From: an uncultured Desulfocapsa sp. | GTDB taxonomy: Bacteria > Desulfobacterota > Desulfobulbia > Desulfobulbales > Desulfocapsaceae | Assembly (NCBI GenBank): GCA_947311435.1 | Contig: CAMZKT010000070.1 | Span: 1-42,659 of the forward strand | Reading direction: 5' to 3' | DNA: 42,659 bases | Shown: positions 34,857-42,659 of the stretch, one piece after another | Position numbering within the stretch: position 1 is the stretch's first letter | How the letters are laid out: each line of letters opens with the position of its first letter | The notes under the pieces: model-generated | What the model was told of the DNA's origin: nothing | Databases searched by the model: none | What the model saw: only the letters and a program-made list of their open reading frames with translations | Made by a program: the position numbers and the translations under genes

Positions 34857-36059
34857 GTGTCAACCTGCGCCAAGTGCGGAGCCTGTGCAACAGTTTGCCC
34901 GGTTTTCCGAATCAGTGGCAGAGAATCACATACGGCCCGGGGAAAATTACATTTACTCCACACGCTTGGGCTTGAACGCAGCAGTTCCGTTTTTATAGAT
35001 ATTTTTTCTGCCTGCCTTCTTTGCGGGGCATGTACCAGGGTTTGTTCGAGGAACATTGATATTCATACGGAATTTCTCGAAGCGAGGACAAGTTTCTCTT
35101 CGTTGACTGGTCCTCACGCCTACGAAAAATATCTGGCCCGTAAGTTGTTGGATTACCCGACAAGCCTGGCGGGCTTTCGTATTTTGGGCAGGGCTTGCGG
35201 GAAAATATTGGGGAACACACTTCCTCGTGACTCCGGGCTCAGGCTACGACTGGCTCTTTTTGCTGATACTCCGTTTTTGTCGGGTGAAGAATGCCATGGG
35301 GAGGGGGGTGTTTCGGTCAATGATGGTCTGACCTGGTTTGCCGGGTGCGCGGCACGATATCTTTTTCCCGATGTTCTCCGTTCATGTAAAGCACTTTTCT
35401 CTCGGAAAGCGGTGCCATTGCATACTCCAGATGCCCTTGTCTGTTGTGGGCTGGCAGATTGTGCTGCTGGAGATTTTAAAGCTGCTAGAAGGAAGGCTGT
35501 CAGGAATATTGAAATCCTGGAGGCGACAGATGGGCCGATTCTGGTCAGCTGTGCTTCCTGTTATGCTCATTTGAAAAAATACCCGGTACTTTTTGCGACG
35601 GATGAAGGGTGGCAGGCGCGTTCCGGAAAAGTGGCTTCACGGGTGGTGGAACTCAGTGCCTTTCTTGAAGAACAGTCTGTTGTCGAAACTTCTCAAAACG
35701 CACAGGAGAAGAAAAAACTCCGCGTTTTTTACCATGACCCCTGCCATCTTCGTCATGAGAAAGTTCCCGTTGACAAAGCAAGAGAACAATTAAAAAAGAC
35801 AGGTACAATAAAGTTACTCGAACTTCCCGATGGGCCACGGTGTTGTGGGCAGGGTGGGCTTTTTCATGTGGCCCAACCTGAAATATCTGCTTTAATCCGC
35901 GATCAATTAGTCAGGGATGTACTGGAGCTTCACCCGGATGTGGTGTGCTCTACCTGCTCCGGGTGCCTTATGCAGTGGCATCAGGGGCTTACTGCGGTAG
36001 ACAGTGATGTCAAGGTGCTGCATCTCTCACAGCTTTTGCAGCAGAAAAATGTCGTATAA
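34857..36059 (+). CDS. GlcF/LldE-like (Fe-S)-binding protein with two CCG domains
   Basis: About 400 residues from the GTG at 34857, AGGAG 8 nt upstream; an ATG-initiated frame reaching 34755 would overlap prfB. Two ferredoxin-like 4Fe-4S motifs open it (CAKCGACATVCP and CLLCGACTRVCS). Then two cysteine-rich CCG domains: the first with FAGCAARYLFPDV, VCCGLADCAAGD and VSCASCYAHL, the second with YHDPCHLRHEKVP, PRCCGQGGLFH and CSTCSGCLMQW. This is the layout of the glycolate/lactate oxidase iron-sulfur subunit and heterodisulfide-reductase D-like proteins. No flavoprotein partner (GlcD/LldG) is next to it, so its electron donor and substrate are unknown. Confidence 0.88.
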   Translation: MSTCAKCGACATVCPVFRISGRESHTARGKLHLLHTLGLERSSSVFIDIFSACLLCGACTRVCSRNIDIHTEFLEARTSFSSLTGPHAYEKYLARKLLDYPTSLAGFRILGRACGKILGNTLPRDSGLRLRLALFADTPFLSGEECHGEGGVSVNDGLTWFAGCAARYLFPDVLRSCKALFSRKAVPLHTPDALVCCGLADCAAGDFKAARRKAVRNIEILEATDGPILVSCASCYAHLKKYPVLFATDEGWQARSGKVASRVVELSAFLEEQSVVETSQNAQEKKKLRVFYHDPCHLRHEKVPVDKAREQLKKTGTIKLLELPDGPRCCGQGGLFHVAQPEISALIRDQLVRDVLELHPDVVCSTCSGCLMQWHQGLTAVDSDVKVLHLSQLLQQKNVV

Positions 36060-36108
36060 ACCCGTGAATGCTTACGTTAACAGATACTATAAATTATGGA
36101 ATTACTGA

Positions 36109-36783
36109 ATGAAAAAAACACATGCGTTCTCTGCTGAACAGAGGGAAGGAGTATATAGGGCCATCGTTCAACGTCGTGATATAAGGGCGCAGTTTATTGA
36201 TGAGGATGTTTCCGACGAAATGTTGGACAAACTGCTTCGCGCCGCCCATCATGCTCCGTCTGTGGGTTTTATGCAGCCATGGAATTTTTTGGTTATAAAA
36301 GATGCTGATACTAAAAAACGGGTACATGAAGATTTTTTACAGGCACACGAAGAATCGGCCAAAATGTTTGATGAGAAAAAAAGAGAACAGTACAGGGGCT
36401 TTAAACTTGAAGGTATCCAGGAATCGCCTGTAAATCTGCTGATTACCTGTGACAGAGCCAGGACAGGATCCGTCGTGATTGGTCGTACTGTGCAGCCTGA
36501 AATGGACTTGTATTCAACTGTGTGTGCGGTGCAAAATCTGTGGCTTGCTGCAAGAGCCGAGGGGCTTGGAGTGGGGTGGGTATCTATTATTCACGAAGAG
36601 GTATTACGGGAAATCTTTAAGCTGCCGGATTCTGTGGTTGTTATCGCCTATCTTTGCATTGGTCATGTGAGTCATTTTCCGGAGATGCCTGAACTGGAAA
36701 AGGCTGGTTGGCTTCCCCGGTTGAATCTTGAAGAGTTGGTTTTTTATGAGGAGTGGGGTGAAACCAGGATGAAAGAGGTGTAA
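36109..36783 (+). CDS. bluB: 5,6-dimethylbenzimidazole synthase BluB
   Basis: 224 residues, nitroreductase-like fold. IVQRRDIRAQFIDEDVSDE with AAHHAPSVGFMQPWNFLVI is the BluB signature, and the lid segment GFKLEGIQESPVNLLITCDR and LGVGWVSIIHEEVL complete it. It consumes FMNH2 and oxygen to make the lower ligand of vitamin B12. Oxygen dependence is notable in a presumed anaerobe. No cob genes, cobalamin riboswitch or corrinoid operon is nearby. A nitroreductase of other function is possible but the motifs favour BluB. Confidence 0.88.
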   Translation: MKKTHAFSAEQREGVYRAIVQRRDIRAQFIDEDVSDEMLDKLLRAAHHAPSVGFMQPWNFLVIKDADTKKRVHEDFLQAHEESAKMFDEKKREQYRGFKLEGIQESPVNLLITCDRARTGSVVIGRTVQPEMDLYSTVCAVQNLWLAARAEGLGVGWVSIIHEEVLREIFKLPDSVVVIAYLCIGHVSHFPEMPELEKAGWLPRLNLEELVFYEEWGETRMKEV

Positions 36784-36892
36784 AATCCTTGCAGAGTCGT
36801 ATGAGTAGGTGTAAAAAAATATTTTGTGGGGGGATTGTCACTGGTGACCAAAGAGGGCAGTATGCTTATACTCCCCTATGAAAGTGAAAAAT

Positions 36893-36919
36893 TTGTTCCC
36901 GGTTCTTCTCTGATATAAT
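36893..36919 (+). promoter_or_regulatory. Possible promoter of the dGTPase gene
   Basis: A perfect TATAAT (36914-36919) with TTGTTC (36893-36898) 15 nt upstream, slightly short spacing. It lies about 44 nt before the ATG at 36963. A GTCAC/GTGAC palindrome is at about 36837-36848. Confidence 0.5.
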
Positions 36920-36962
36920 TTAAAAAAACACACGAACCTGCATTGTTGTATTTGAGGTAATC

Positions 36963-38057
36963 ATGGCATACACACCTGTTTTGGGAAAGTCTATCCGGCG
37001 GCAACTGGAAGAGAGGGAGGAACAAATCCTATCCCCCCATGCCTGTTTGAATAAAAACAGTGCTGGTCGCATGCGTGTTGAGAAAGACGACGAGAGTGAT
37101 ATTCGTATGCCTTTTGAACGTGACAGGGATCGGATTACTCACTCGAAAACATTTCGTCGTCTAAAGCATAAAACTCAAGTGTTTCTTGCCCCGGCAGGTG
37201 ATCATTACCGAACACGTCTTACTCATGTTCTCGAGGTCTCGCAAATCGCTCGAACGGTTGCTTCGGCACTTTGTTTGAATGTGCCTTTAACTGAAGCCAT
37301 AGCCCTTGGTCATGACCTGGGGCATACTCCCTTTGGCCATGCTGGTGAAGCGACCTTGAATGAATTACATCCAAGTGGATTTCGTCATTATGTCCACAGT
37401 CTCCGGGTTGTTGATTCTCTTGAAAACGATAAAAAAGGGTTGAATCTCACTTTTGAGGTGCGTAACGGAATAGTAAAACACTCGAAGGGAAGGAATGATA
37501 TTTTGCCCGAAAATGATTCAGCGTTGCCTACAACACTTGAAGGGCAGGTGGTACGAGTGGCCGATATTATTGCCTATGTGAATCATGATATGGATGACGC
37601 ACTCCGAGCAGGAATCTTGACGGAGACTGATTTGCCGGCTGATATCCGGGGTGTGGTTGGTGGGCGGCATTCTAAACGAATTGGAGCCATGGTGCGGGAT
37701 CTCATTGTTGAAACTCTCGATGCCGGAGACGGAAGGCTTCATGCCAGTAAGAAAATGATGGGGGCGATCACTGATCTCCGGACATTTTTATATGAAAATG
37801 TCTATCGGTATTACCGGGTACATAATGAGTTTGAAAAAGCACAACGTGTTATTCGTGACCTCTATCAGTATTTTATGGAGAATGGTTCAGGTCGCTTTGC
37901 TGATAATCATTGGCAACCTGACGGGGCTGAGGCGTGGGCCAGTGAAAAACAGGCTCACAGGCAGGTTTGTGATTTTATAGCAGGAATGACGGATCGCTAC
38001 GCCATGCGTATTTATGATCAGATTTTTTTGCCCAAGGCCTGGAACTCACAGATATAA
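36963..38057 (+). CDS. dgt: dGTPase-like HD-domain triphosphohydrolase
   Basis: 364 residues. FERDRDRITHSKTFRRLKHKTQVF is the family N-terminal motif; the HD metal site is RTRLTHVLEVSQ, LGHDLGHTPFGHAGE and NHDMDDAL. It hydrolyses dNTPs to nucleoside and triphosphate, controlling the dNTP pool. Length and sequence fit the type common in non-enteric bacteria. AGGTAATC-type ribosome signal before the ATG is modest. It has its own promoter and a GTTCGG...CCGAAC hairpin after it (38077-38112) without T-tract. Confidence 0.94.
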   Translation: MAYTPVLGKSIRRQLEEREEQILSPHACLNKNSAGRMRVEKDDESDIRMPFERDRDRITHSKTFRRLKHKTQVFLAPAGDHYRTRLTHVLEVSQIARTVASALCLNVPLTEAIALGHDLGHTPFGHAGEATLNELHPSGFRHYVHSLRVVDSLENDKKGLNLTFEVRNGIVKHSKGRNDILPENDSALPTTLEGQVVRVADIIAYVNHDMDDALRAGILTETDLPADIRGVVGGRHSKRIGAMVRDLIVETLDAGDGRLHASKKMMGAITDLRTFLYENVYRYYRVHNEFEKAQRVIRDLYQYFMENGSGRFADNHWQPDGAEAWASEKQAHRQVCDFIAGMTDRYAMRIYDQIFLPKAWNSQI

Positions 38058-38173
38058 TGGAAGAATAAGGGTAGTTGTTCGGCTTATAAGAAAAGTTAGG
38101 CTAAGCCCGAACCAGTAAATTATTGTTAACCAATAAGACTCACTATAGAACAAGTAGGCACAACAAAAGGTTT

Positions 38174-40846
38174 ATGGAAAATCAAGAACAGGAGAAAACC
38201 CTGGCAAAGAGCTATGAATTTGCCAATGTGGAAGAAAAATGGCTGGATCGCTGGGATAGAGATGGCTCTTTTGCTGCGAAGATGGAAGACGGGAAGCCCT
38301 CATTTTCTGTGGTAATTCCTCCTCCAAATGTCACTGGTGTCCTGCATGTTGGGCATGCTCTGAACAATACCATGCAGGATGTTCTGGTACGTTACCATCG
38401 TATGTGCGGAGACAACACCCTTTGGGTGCCAGGAACTGACCACGCGGGGATTGCCACTCAGAATGTTGTCGAACGGCAGCTCGCAAAAGAAGGAAAAGGA
38501 CGACACGATCTCGGGCGTGATGCATTTATCGAACGTGTTTGGGAATGGCGCAGGGAAAAAGGCGGAACCATCATAGAGCAACTCAAACGAATGGGTGCCT
38601 CCTGTGACTGGGAGCGGGAACGCTTCACCATGGATGAGGGGCTGTCGAAGGCTGTTCGTGAGGCCTTTGTCAAGTTGTATCGTGATGGTCTTATTTACAA
38701 GGGGGATTACATTGTTAACTGGTGTCCTCGCTGTCATACAGCACTTGCCGATGATGAGGTCGAGCATGAAGATAAAAAAGGAAAGCTCTATCACATACGG
38801 TATCCTTTTGCTGATGGCTCCGGGCATGTGATTGTTGCCACCACCAGGCCTGAAACCATGCTTGGTGATACTGGGGTGGCTGTGCATCCCGATGATGAGC
38901 GCTATTCCCATCTTGCTGAAGTGGGGATCAACCTTCCTCTTACAGGTCGAACGATACCTGTGGTTTTTGACCATCATGTTCAGAAGGATTTTGGAACTGG
39001 TGCCTTAAAAGTCACTCCTGCCCATGATCGTGATGATTATGAGATTGGTCTCCGTCACTCTCTACCCATTGTGAAGGTGATGGATGATCATGGTGTGATG
39101 AATGAGAAAGCGGGAGCCTACCAGGGGCTTGATCGATTTGACTGTCGTAAGAAAATCGTAGAAGATTTAGATAATCTAGGTTTTCTTGAAAAGATTGAAG
39201 ATTACGACCATGCCGTTGGCCAGTGTTACCGCTGTGCAACGGTAGTCGAACCCACCACGTCTTTGCAGTGGTTTGTTTCAGTAAAACCCCTGGCAGAAAA
39301 AGCCGTTACGGCAGTTCGTGATGGGCGTATCAATATCTACCCGAAAACCTGGTATAATACCTACTATTCATGGATGGATAACATTCGTGACTGGTGTATT
39401 TCCCGTCAGATCTGGTGGGGACACAGAATTCCTGCCTGGACCTGCAACGATTGTCAGGAACTGATGGTGGAATCTGTTGCGCCTGAGAAGTGCAGCAAGT
39501 GTGGGGCGACAGACCTTAGTCAGGAAAAAGATGTCCTTGATACCTGGTTTTCTTCTGCCCTCTGGCCTTTTTCAACCATGGGCTGGCCGGAAAATACGAA
39601 AGAACTCCAGACTTTTTATCCCACTTCGGTGCTTATCACTTCCTTTGATATTCTCTTTTTCTGGGTTGCACGAATGGTGATGTTCGGTTTGCATTTTATG
39701 GAGGGTGAGGTGCCGTTTAAGGATGTGTATCTTCATGCACTGGTGCGCGACAAGCATGGGAAGAAGATGTCAAAGTCCACAGGGAATGTTATTGATCCGC
39801 TTGTTATTATGGAGCAGTACGGCACAGATGCCATGCGATTTACTCTCACCGCCTTTGCTGCTCAGGGGCGTGAAATAAAACTGGATGAAGAACGGATTGA
39901 GGGCTACCGGTTTTTCATTAATAAGCTTTGGAATGCAGCTCGATTCACCCTCATGCATGTTGAAGAGTGCGAAGCTTCAATCGTGAATGTGGTGAACATA
40001 CCTGAAGAGTTGCCGCTTATTCATCAATGGATTTTAAGCAGAACTGCAAAGGCCACTGCGGGGGTTCGTCAAGCTCTTGACGAATATCGCTTTAATGATG
40101 CGGCATCTGTGATCTATCAATTTGTGTGGCATGAGTTTTGTGACTGGTACCTGGAATGGATCAAAGCCGATCTGTTTAGTAAAGATGAAGCACTTCGAGA
40201 CCAGGCACGTGGGGTGCTGCTTCATGTGTTGGAGACCATACTTCAACTTATCCATCCCATTACTCCTTTTGTCACAGAAGAAATATGGAACTCACTGCCG
40301 GGTGAACGTGCAATGTTGGTGACCAGTGATTTTCCTGTGGTTAAGGCTTGGCAGAATGAAACTGTTGAGGGGCAGGTGGAGCTGTTGATGGGCGTGATTA
40401 CCGGGTTTCGTAATATCAGATCCGAGGCTGACGTACACCCTTCTGCAAAAATCGAAGCCTTTGTTCTCTGCGGAGACGCAGGGAAGAGAGGTTTAATCGA
40501 AGACTTTAGTACGGCCATATCGTCCATGACTCGATTGGAGTCTCTTCATGTTCTGAGGGAAGGGGGAAAACCGGCCGATGCAGCCACCTACATCTATCAG
40601 GATATGGAACTGTATGTGCCTTTAAAGGGGCTGGTAGATGTTGAGAAGGAGCGGGAGAAGCTAGGTCGTGAGAGAAACAAGATAGAGAAATCCCTCAAAC
40701 AGATAGATACCAAACTTGCGAATAAAAAATTCCTGGCCAATGCACCTGCGGAAATTGTTACAAAGGAAAAGGCGAAGCAGGAAGAGCTTGTGGCAAAGCT
40801 TGCAAAAGTAGCTGCTGCAGAACAGAGGTTGGCTGAAATTGGATAG
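38174..40846 (+). CDS. valS: Valyl-tRNA synthetase
   Basis: 890 residues from the ATG at 38174 with AAAAGG 5 nt upstream; an ATG at 38123 in frame would add 17 residues unlike the family. Class I motifs: PPNVTGVLHVGHALN (HIGH) and GKKMSKSTGN (KMSKS). The editing domain includes ATTRPETMLGDTGVAVHP. Two zinc-like Cys clusters appear (CPRC...; CNDC...CSKC). The C-terminal coiled-coil arm (about 820-890) is present. It charges tRNA-Val. The stop overlaps the nadC TTG start. Confidence 0.98.
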   Translation: MENQEQEKTLAKSYEFANVEEKWLDRWDRDGSFAAKMEDGKPSFSVVIPPPNVTGVLHVGHALNNTMQDVLVRYHRMCGDNTLWVPGTDHAGIATQNVVERQLAKEGKGRHDLGRDAFIERVWEWRREKGGTIIEQLKRMGASCDWERERFTMDEGLSKAVREAFVKLYRDGLIYKGDYIVNWCPRCHTALADDEVEHEDKKGKLYHIRYPFADGSGHVIVATTRPETMLGDTGVAVHPDDERYSHLAEVGINLPLTGRTIPVVFDHHVQKDFGTGALKVTPAHDRDDYEIGLRHSLPIVKVMDDHGVMNEKAGAYQGLDRFDCRKKIVEDLDNLGFLEKIEDYDHAVGQCYRCATVVEPTTSLQWFVSVKPLAEKAVTAVRDGRINIYPKTWYNTYYSWMDNIRDWCISRQIWWGHRIPAWTCNDCQELMVESVAPEKCSKCGATDLSQEKDVLDTWFSSALWPFSTMGWPENTKELQTFYPTSVLITSFDILFFWVARMVMFGLHFMEGEVPFKDVYLHALVRDKHGKKMSKSTGNVIDPLVIMEQYGTDAMRFTLTAFAAQGREIKLDEERIEGYRFFINKLWNAARFTLMHVEECEASIVNVVNIPEELPLIHQWILSRTAKATAGVRQALDEYRFNDAASVIYQFVWHEFCDWYLEWIKADLFSKDEALRDQARGVLLHVLETILQLIHPITPFVTEEIWNSLPGERAMLVTSDFPVVKAWQNETVEGQVELLMGVITGFRNIRSEADVHPSAKIEAFVLCGDAGKRGLIEDFSTAISSMTRLESLHVLREGGKPADAATYIYQDMELYVPLKGLVDVEKEREKLGRERNKIEKSLKQIDTKLANKKFLANAPAEIVTKEKAKQEELVAKLAKVAAAEQRLAEIG

Positions 40847-41678
40847 GACAATTCTGCGCAAACAACTGGAATCTTTTTTACTGGAAGATATTGGTCATGG
40901 GGATTTGAGTAGTGAGGCTCTTTTTCGCAACTCCGAAGAGGGAATGGCACAGCTTGTCGCAAGAGAGCCTTGTGTTGCTGCTGGTGCGATGGATGTGGCA
41001 GCTCAGGTGTTTTATCTGCAAAACCCCTTGATTCAATGTTCCGATGCGGCGCCTGATGGGGCCATTGTCGCCAAAGGAGAATGCCTCCTGAGCGTCAATG
41101 GGCCGGTTGTGGACCTGTTGAAGGCTGAGCGGGTGGCGCTGAATCTTTTACAGCGTTTATCCGGGATAGCAACACTTACAGCCAGTTTTGTTCAGAAAAC
41201 CTGTGAGTTCCCTGTGCGAATTACCGATACTCGAAAAACCACCCCTGGTTTACGAATATTTGAAAAATATGCAGTACGGGTTGGGGGGGGCTATAATCAT
41301 CGGTTCAATTTGAGTGATGGCGTTCTGATTAAAGATAATCACATCGCTGCATGTGGTTCCATAGCAAGAGCTGTTGAACGTATACGGGAAAGAATTCCTC
41401 ATACCATTAAAATTGAAGTTGAAACGGATACAATCAAGCAGGTTCGGGAGTGTTTAGCGTGTGGCGCTGATATTATCATGCTTGATAATATGGATATTGA
41501 TACCATGAAACAGGCTGTTTCCCTCATTGGTGGTAGGGCTCTAGTGGAGGCCTCGGGTGGTGTGAATCTGGAAACGGTGGCAGGAATTGCAGCAACCGGG
41601 GTGGATATTATTTCAATCGGTGCACTTACACACTCTGCACCAGCCTGTGATATCGGAATGGATTGGGATAGCTGCTGA
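40839..41678 (+). CDS. nadC: Nicotinate-nucleotide pyrophosphorylase (quinolinate phosphoribosyltransferase)
   Basis: 279 residues. The start is a TTG at 40839 overlapping the valS stop by 8 bp; an AGAGG lies about 10 nt upstream. LLEDIGHGDLSSEAL, RLSGIATLTASFV, TRKTTPGLRIFEKYAV, GVLIKDNHI and EVETDTIKQV are NadC signatures. It makes nicotinate mononucleotide from quinolinate and PRPP in NAD synthesis. Translationally coupled to valS; no nadA/nadB in the window. Confidence 0.96.
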   Translation: MDRTILRKQLESFLLEDIGHGDLSSEALFRNSEEGMAQLVAREPCVAAGAMDVAAQVFYLQNPLIQCSDAAPDGAIVAKGECLLSVNGPVVDLLKAERVALNLLQRLSGIATLTASFVQKTCEFPVRITDTRKTTPGLRIFEKYAVRVGGGYNHRFNLSDGVLIKDNHIAACGSIARAVERIRERIPHTIKIEVETDTIKQVRECLACGADIIMLDNMDIDTMKQAVSLIGGRALVEASGGVNLETVAGIAATGVDIISIGALTHSAPACDIGMDWDSC

Positions 41679-41846
41679 AACGGTTTTTGGCGTGTGAAGA
41701 TGGGTACCTGTGAACAGACACGAATTTTTCTTGATTCTTTAAGTGGGAATGTGCAATACTGTAAAAAGATGTGGAAGTGTTTGTTCTTCACATAAGGCTC
41801 CTGGGAAAGAAGTGGTAATACTTGAATACAGCGAAGGTGTTCCAAT

Positions 41847-42644
41847 ATGCGTTGCCCTAAATGCGGTTACATTTCATTTGATCATATAGATACTTGTCTG
41901 AAGTGCAATAAAGATATAACGGGTGTTGCAGAGATTGAGGGGACGACTTATCATGCAGCTCCTCCGTCATTTCTCAAAATACCTGAAAAGAATAGTTCTG
42001 AGATCGAGGTAGAGCCCGAGGCTACTGGAACGAGTGGTATTGCCTTTGAGGAAAATGATACTTTTTCTGAAGAAGAATATGATTTTTCTGATCCGGAGCT
42101 GGATTCTCTTGACGTTGGCAGTGAAGAAGACGAGGGAACAATTTCTTTTGACGGCACAGGGACTGAAGATTTTTTGCTTGAACCAGAGGATGAAAGTAAC
42201 GAAGAAGGGAATTTTGAATTCGAATTGGATGACGATGAGGATTCATCCGCGGTGGCATTAAATGATTCACCGATTTTAACTCTTCCGGATGAATTGGAAG
42301 ATATTACTGATCTTACGCCGCCTAAAGAGCTGGAGTCAGAGGCATTAAATCCAATCGCAACAAAGCTTACCATTGATGACGAATTGGAGTTGGGTGACGA
42401 CCTTGACAGTCTTGATTTTGACCTGGGACTAGGCGACTCTGAGAATATATCAGATGCTGAAGTTTCGCTGTCACTGGATGATCTGGGCCTCTCGGTAGAA
42501 GATATTGTTGAAGAGGATGATGATCTTGATGAGCTTGCTTGCATCAATATGGATTTGGAAATTGATACCCTTGCGCCACCCTCTGGTTCATCAAAGGATA
42601 AGTCTTCTGATAGTCTTGATGATATCTTTCTTTCCCTTGATTAA
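41847..42644 (+). CDS. Zinc-ribbon protein with long acidic low-complexity tail
   Basis: 265 residues. The first 20 form a double-CxxC zinc ribbon (CPKC and CLKC). The rest is dominated by Asp, Glu, Ser and Leu, with short repeats such as DLDSLDFDLGLGD and hydrophobic LSLDDLGLS motifs, and no membrane segment. Such proteins are usually hypothetical in this phylum; an interaction scaffold or membrane-targeting function is conceivable. The gap before it (41679-41846) has no clear promoter or terminator. It ends just before the window edge, which may hold a third repeat copy. Confidence 0.75.
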   Translation: MRCPKCGYISFDHIDTCLKCNKDITGVAEIEGTTYHAAPPSFLKIPEKNSSEIEVEPEATGTSGIAFEENDTFSEEEYDFSDPELDSLDVGSEEDEGTISFDGTGTEDFLLEPEDESNEEGNFEFELDDDEDSSAVALNDSPILTLPDELEDITDLTPPKELESEALNPIATKLTIDDELELGDDLDSLDFDLGLGDSENISDAEVSLSLDDLGLSVEDIVEEDDDLDELACINMDLEIDTLAPPSGSSKDKSSDSLDDIFLSLD

Positions 42645-42645
42645 T

Positions 42646-42659
42646 TGATGGCGTCGTAA
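42646..42659 (+). repeat. Probable start of a third dispersed repeat copy, cut by the window end
   Basis: TGATGGCGTCGTAA differs at one base from the first 14 bases of the 16041 copy and is in the same orientation. It begins 2 bp past the last stop codon, the same intergenic setting. Too short to be certain. Confidence 0.5.

Noticed and set aside
36784-36962. Cobalamin riboswitch near bluB
   Set aside because: No B12-box-like conserved core seen upstream or downstream of bluB; only a small palindrome and a probable promoter for dgt.
38300-38977. 225-codon minus-strand open frame
   Set aside because: Shadow of valS; the plus strand carries the intact synthetase motifs.
41951-42547. Ser-rich 198-codon minus-strand frame
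   Set aside because: Mirror of the acidic low-complexity tail on the plus strand; composition is a by-product of GAx codons.

Overview
The window looks like chromosomal DNA of a sulfate-reducing or sulfur-metabolising Desulfobacterota bacterium, probably of the Desulfobulbales. The argument rests on an orphan dsrC, a fused AccA-AccD carboxyltransferase, a sirC-ccsA-hemA tetrapyrrole/cytochrome cluster, bluB, and short intergenic palindromes of a kind I associate with this phylum. Most genes are housekeeping genes in short operons on both strands. I see no prophage, CRISPR array, rRNA or intact insertion sequence.

Layout. 1-3.5 kb: a dispersed repeat, dsrC with a strong terminator, then a minus-strand operon of M23 peptidase, bactofilin, zinc ribbon and ATP-grasp protein. 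3.7-8.6 kb: ABC-F ATPase (uup), HIT protein plus a Rossmann/SLOG-like protein, and cmoA-cmoB for tRNA wobble uridine. 8.8-13.6 kb: a membrane-anchored unknown, a biotinyl-domain protein followed by biotin ligase, then surA-like/rodZ-like/recO on the minus strand. 13.8-16.2 kb: a MITE, a structured leader before a TlpA-type thioredoxin, a 67-residue exported protein, uppP and a second repeat copy. 16.2-22.4 kb: methyltransferase, sirC-ccsA-hemA, an unknown, a tautomerase and ligA. 22.7-26.4 kb: unknown, PilZ, AsmA and tRNA-Lys(CUU). 26.6-30.9 kb: a second, longer MITE and the acetyl-CoA carboxylase genes. 31.1-42.6 kb: corC-lnt, prfB with its programmed frameshift, a GlcF-like Fe-S protein, bluB, dgt, valS-nadC and an acidic zinc-ribbon protein.

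Functional links. Acetyl-CoA carboxylase appears to be dispersed: biotin carboxylase and the alpha-beta carboxyltransferase fusion lie together and lack a biotinyl domain, while a candidate biotin carrier (with a Met-Lys motif) and its ligase lie 17 kb away. SirC, CcsA and HemA serve tetrapyrrole and cytochrome c synthesis. Envelope functions (M23, bactofilin, RodZ-like, SurA-like, UppP, Lnt, AsmA) are over-represented.

The most unusual content is intergenic. There are two related miniature transposable elements in opposite orientation, each with terminal inverted repeats and its own 9-bp target duplication; the longer carries what looks like a decayed four-helix-bundle ORF. A perfect 99-bp inverted repeat brackets the first 16 kb, and the last 14 bases look like the start of a third copy. 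A roughly 170-nt region with mutually exclusive stems precedes the TlpA-like gene. All calls come from reading the sequence; no database search was run.
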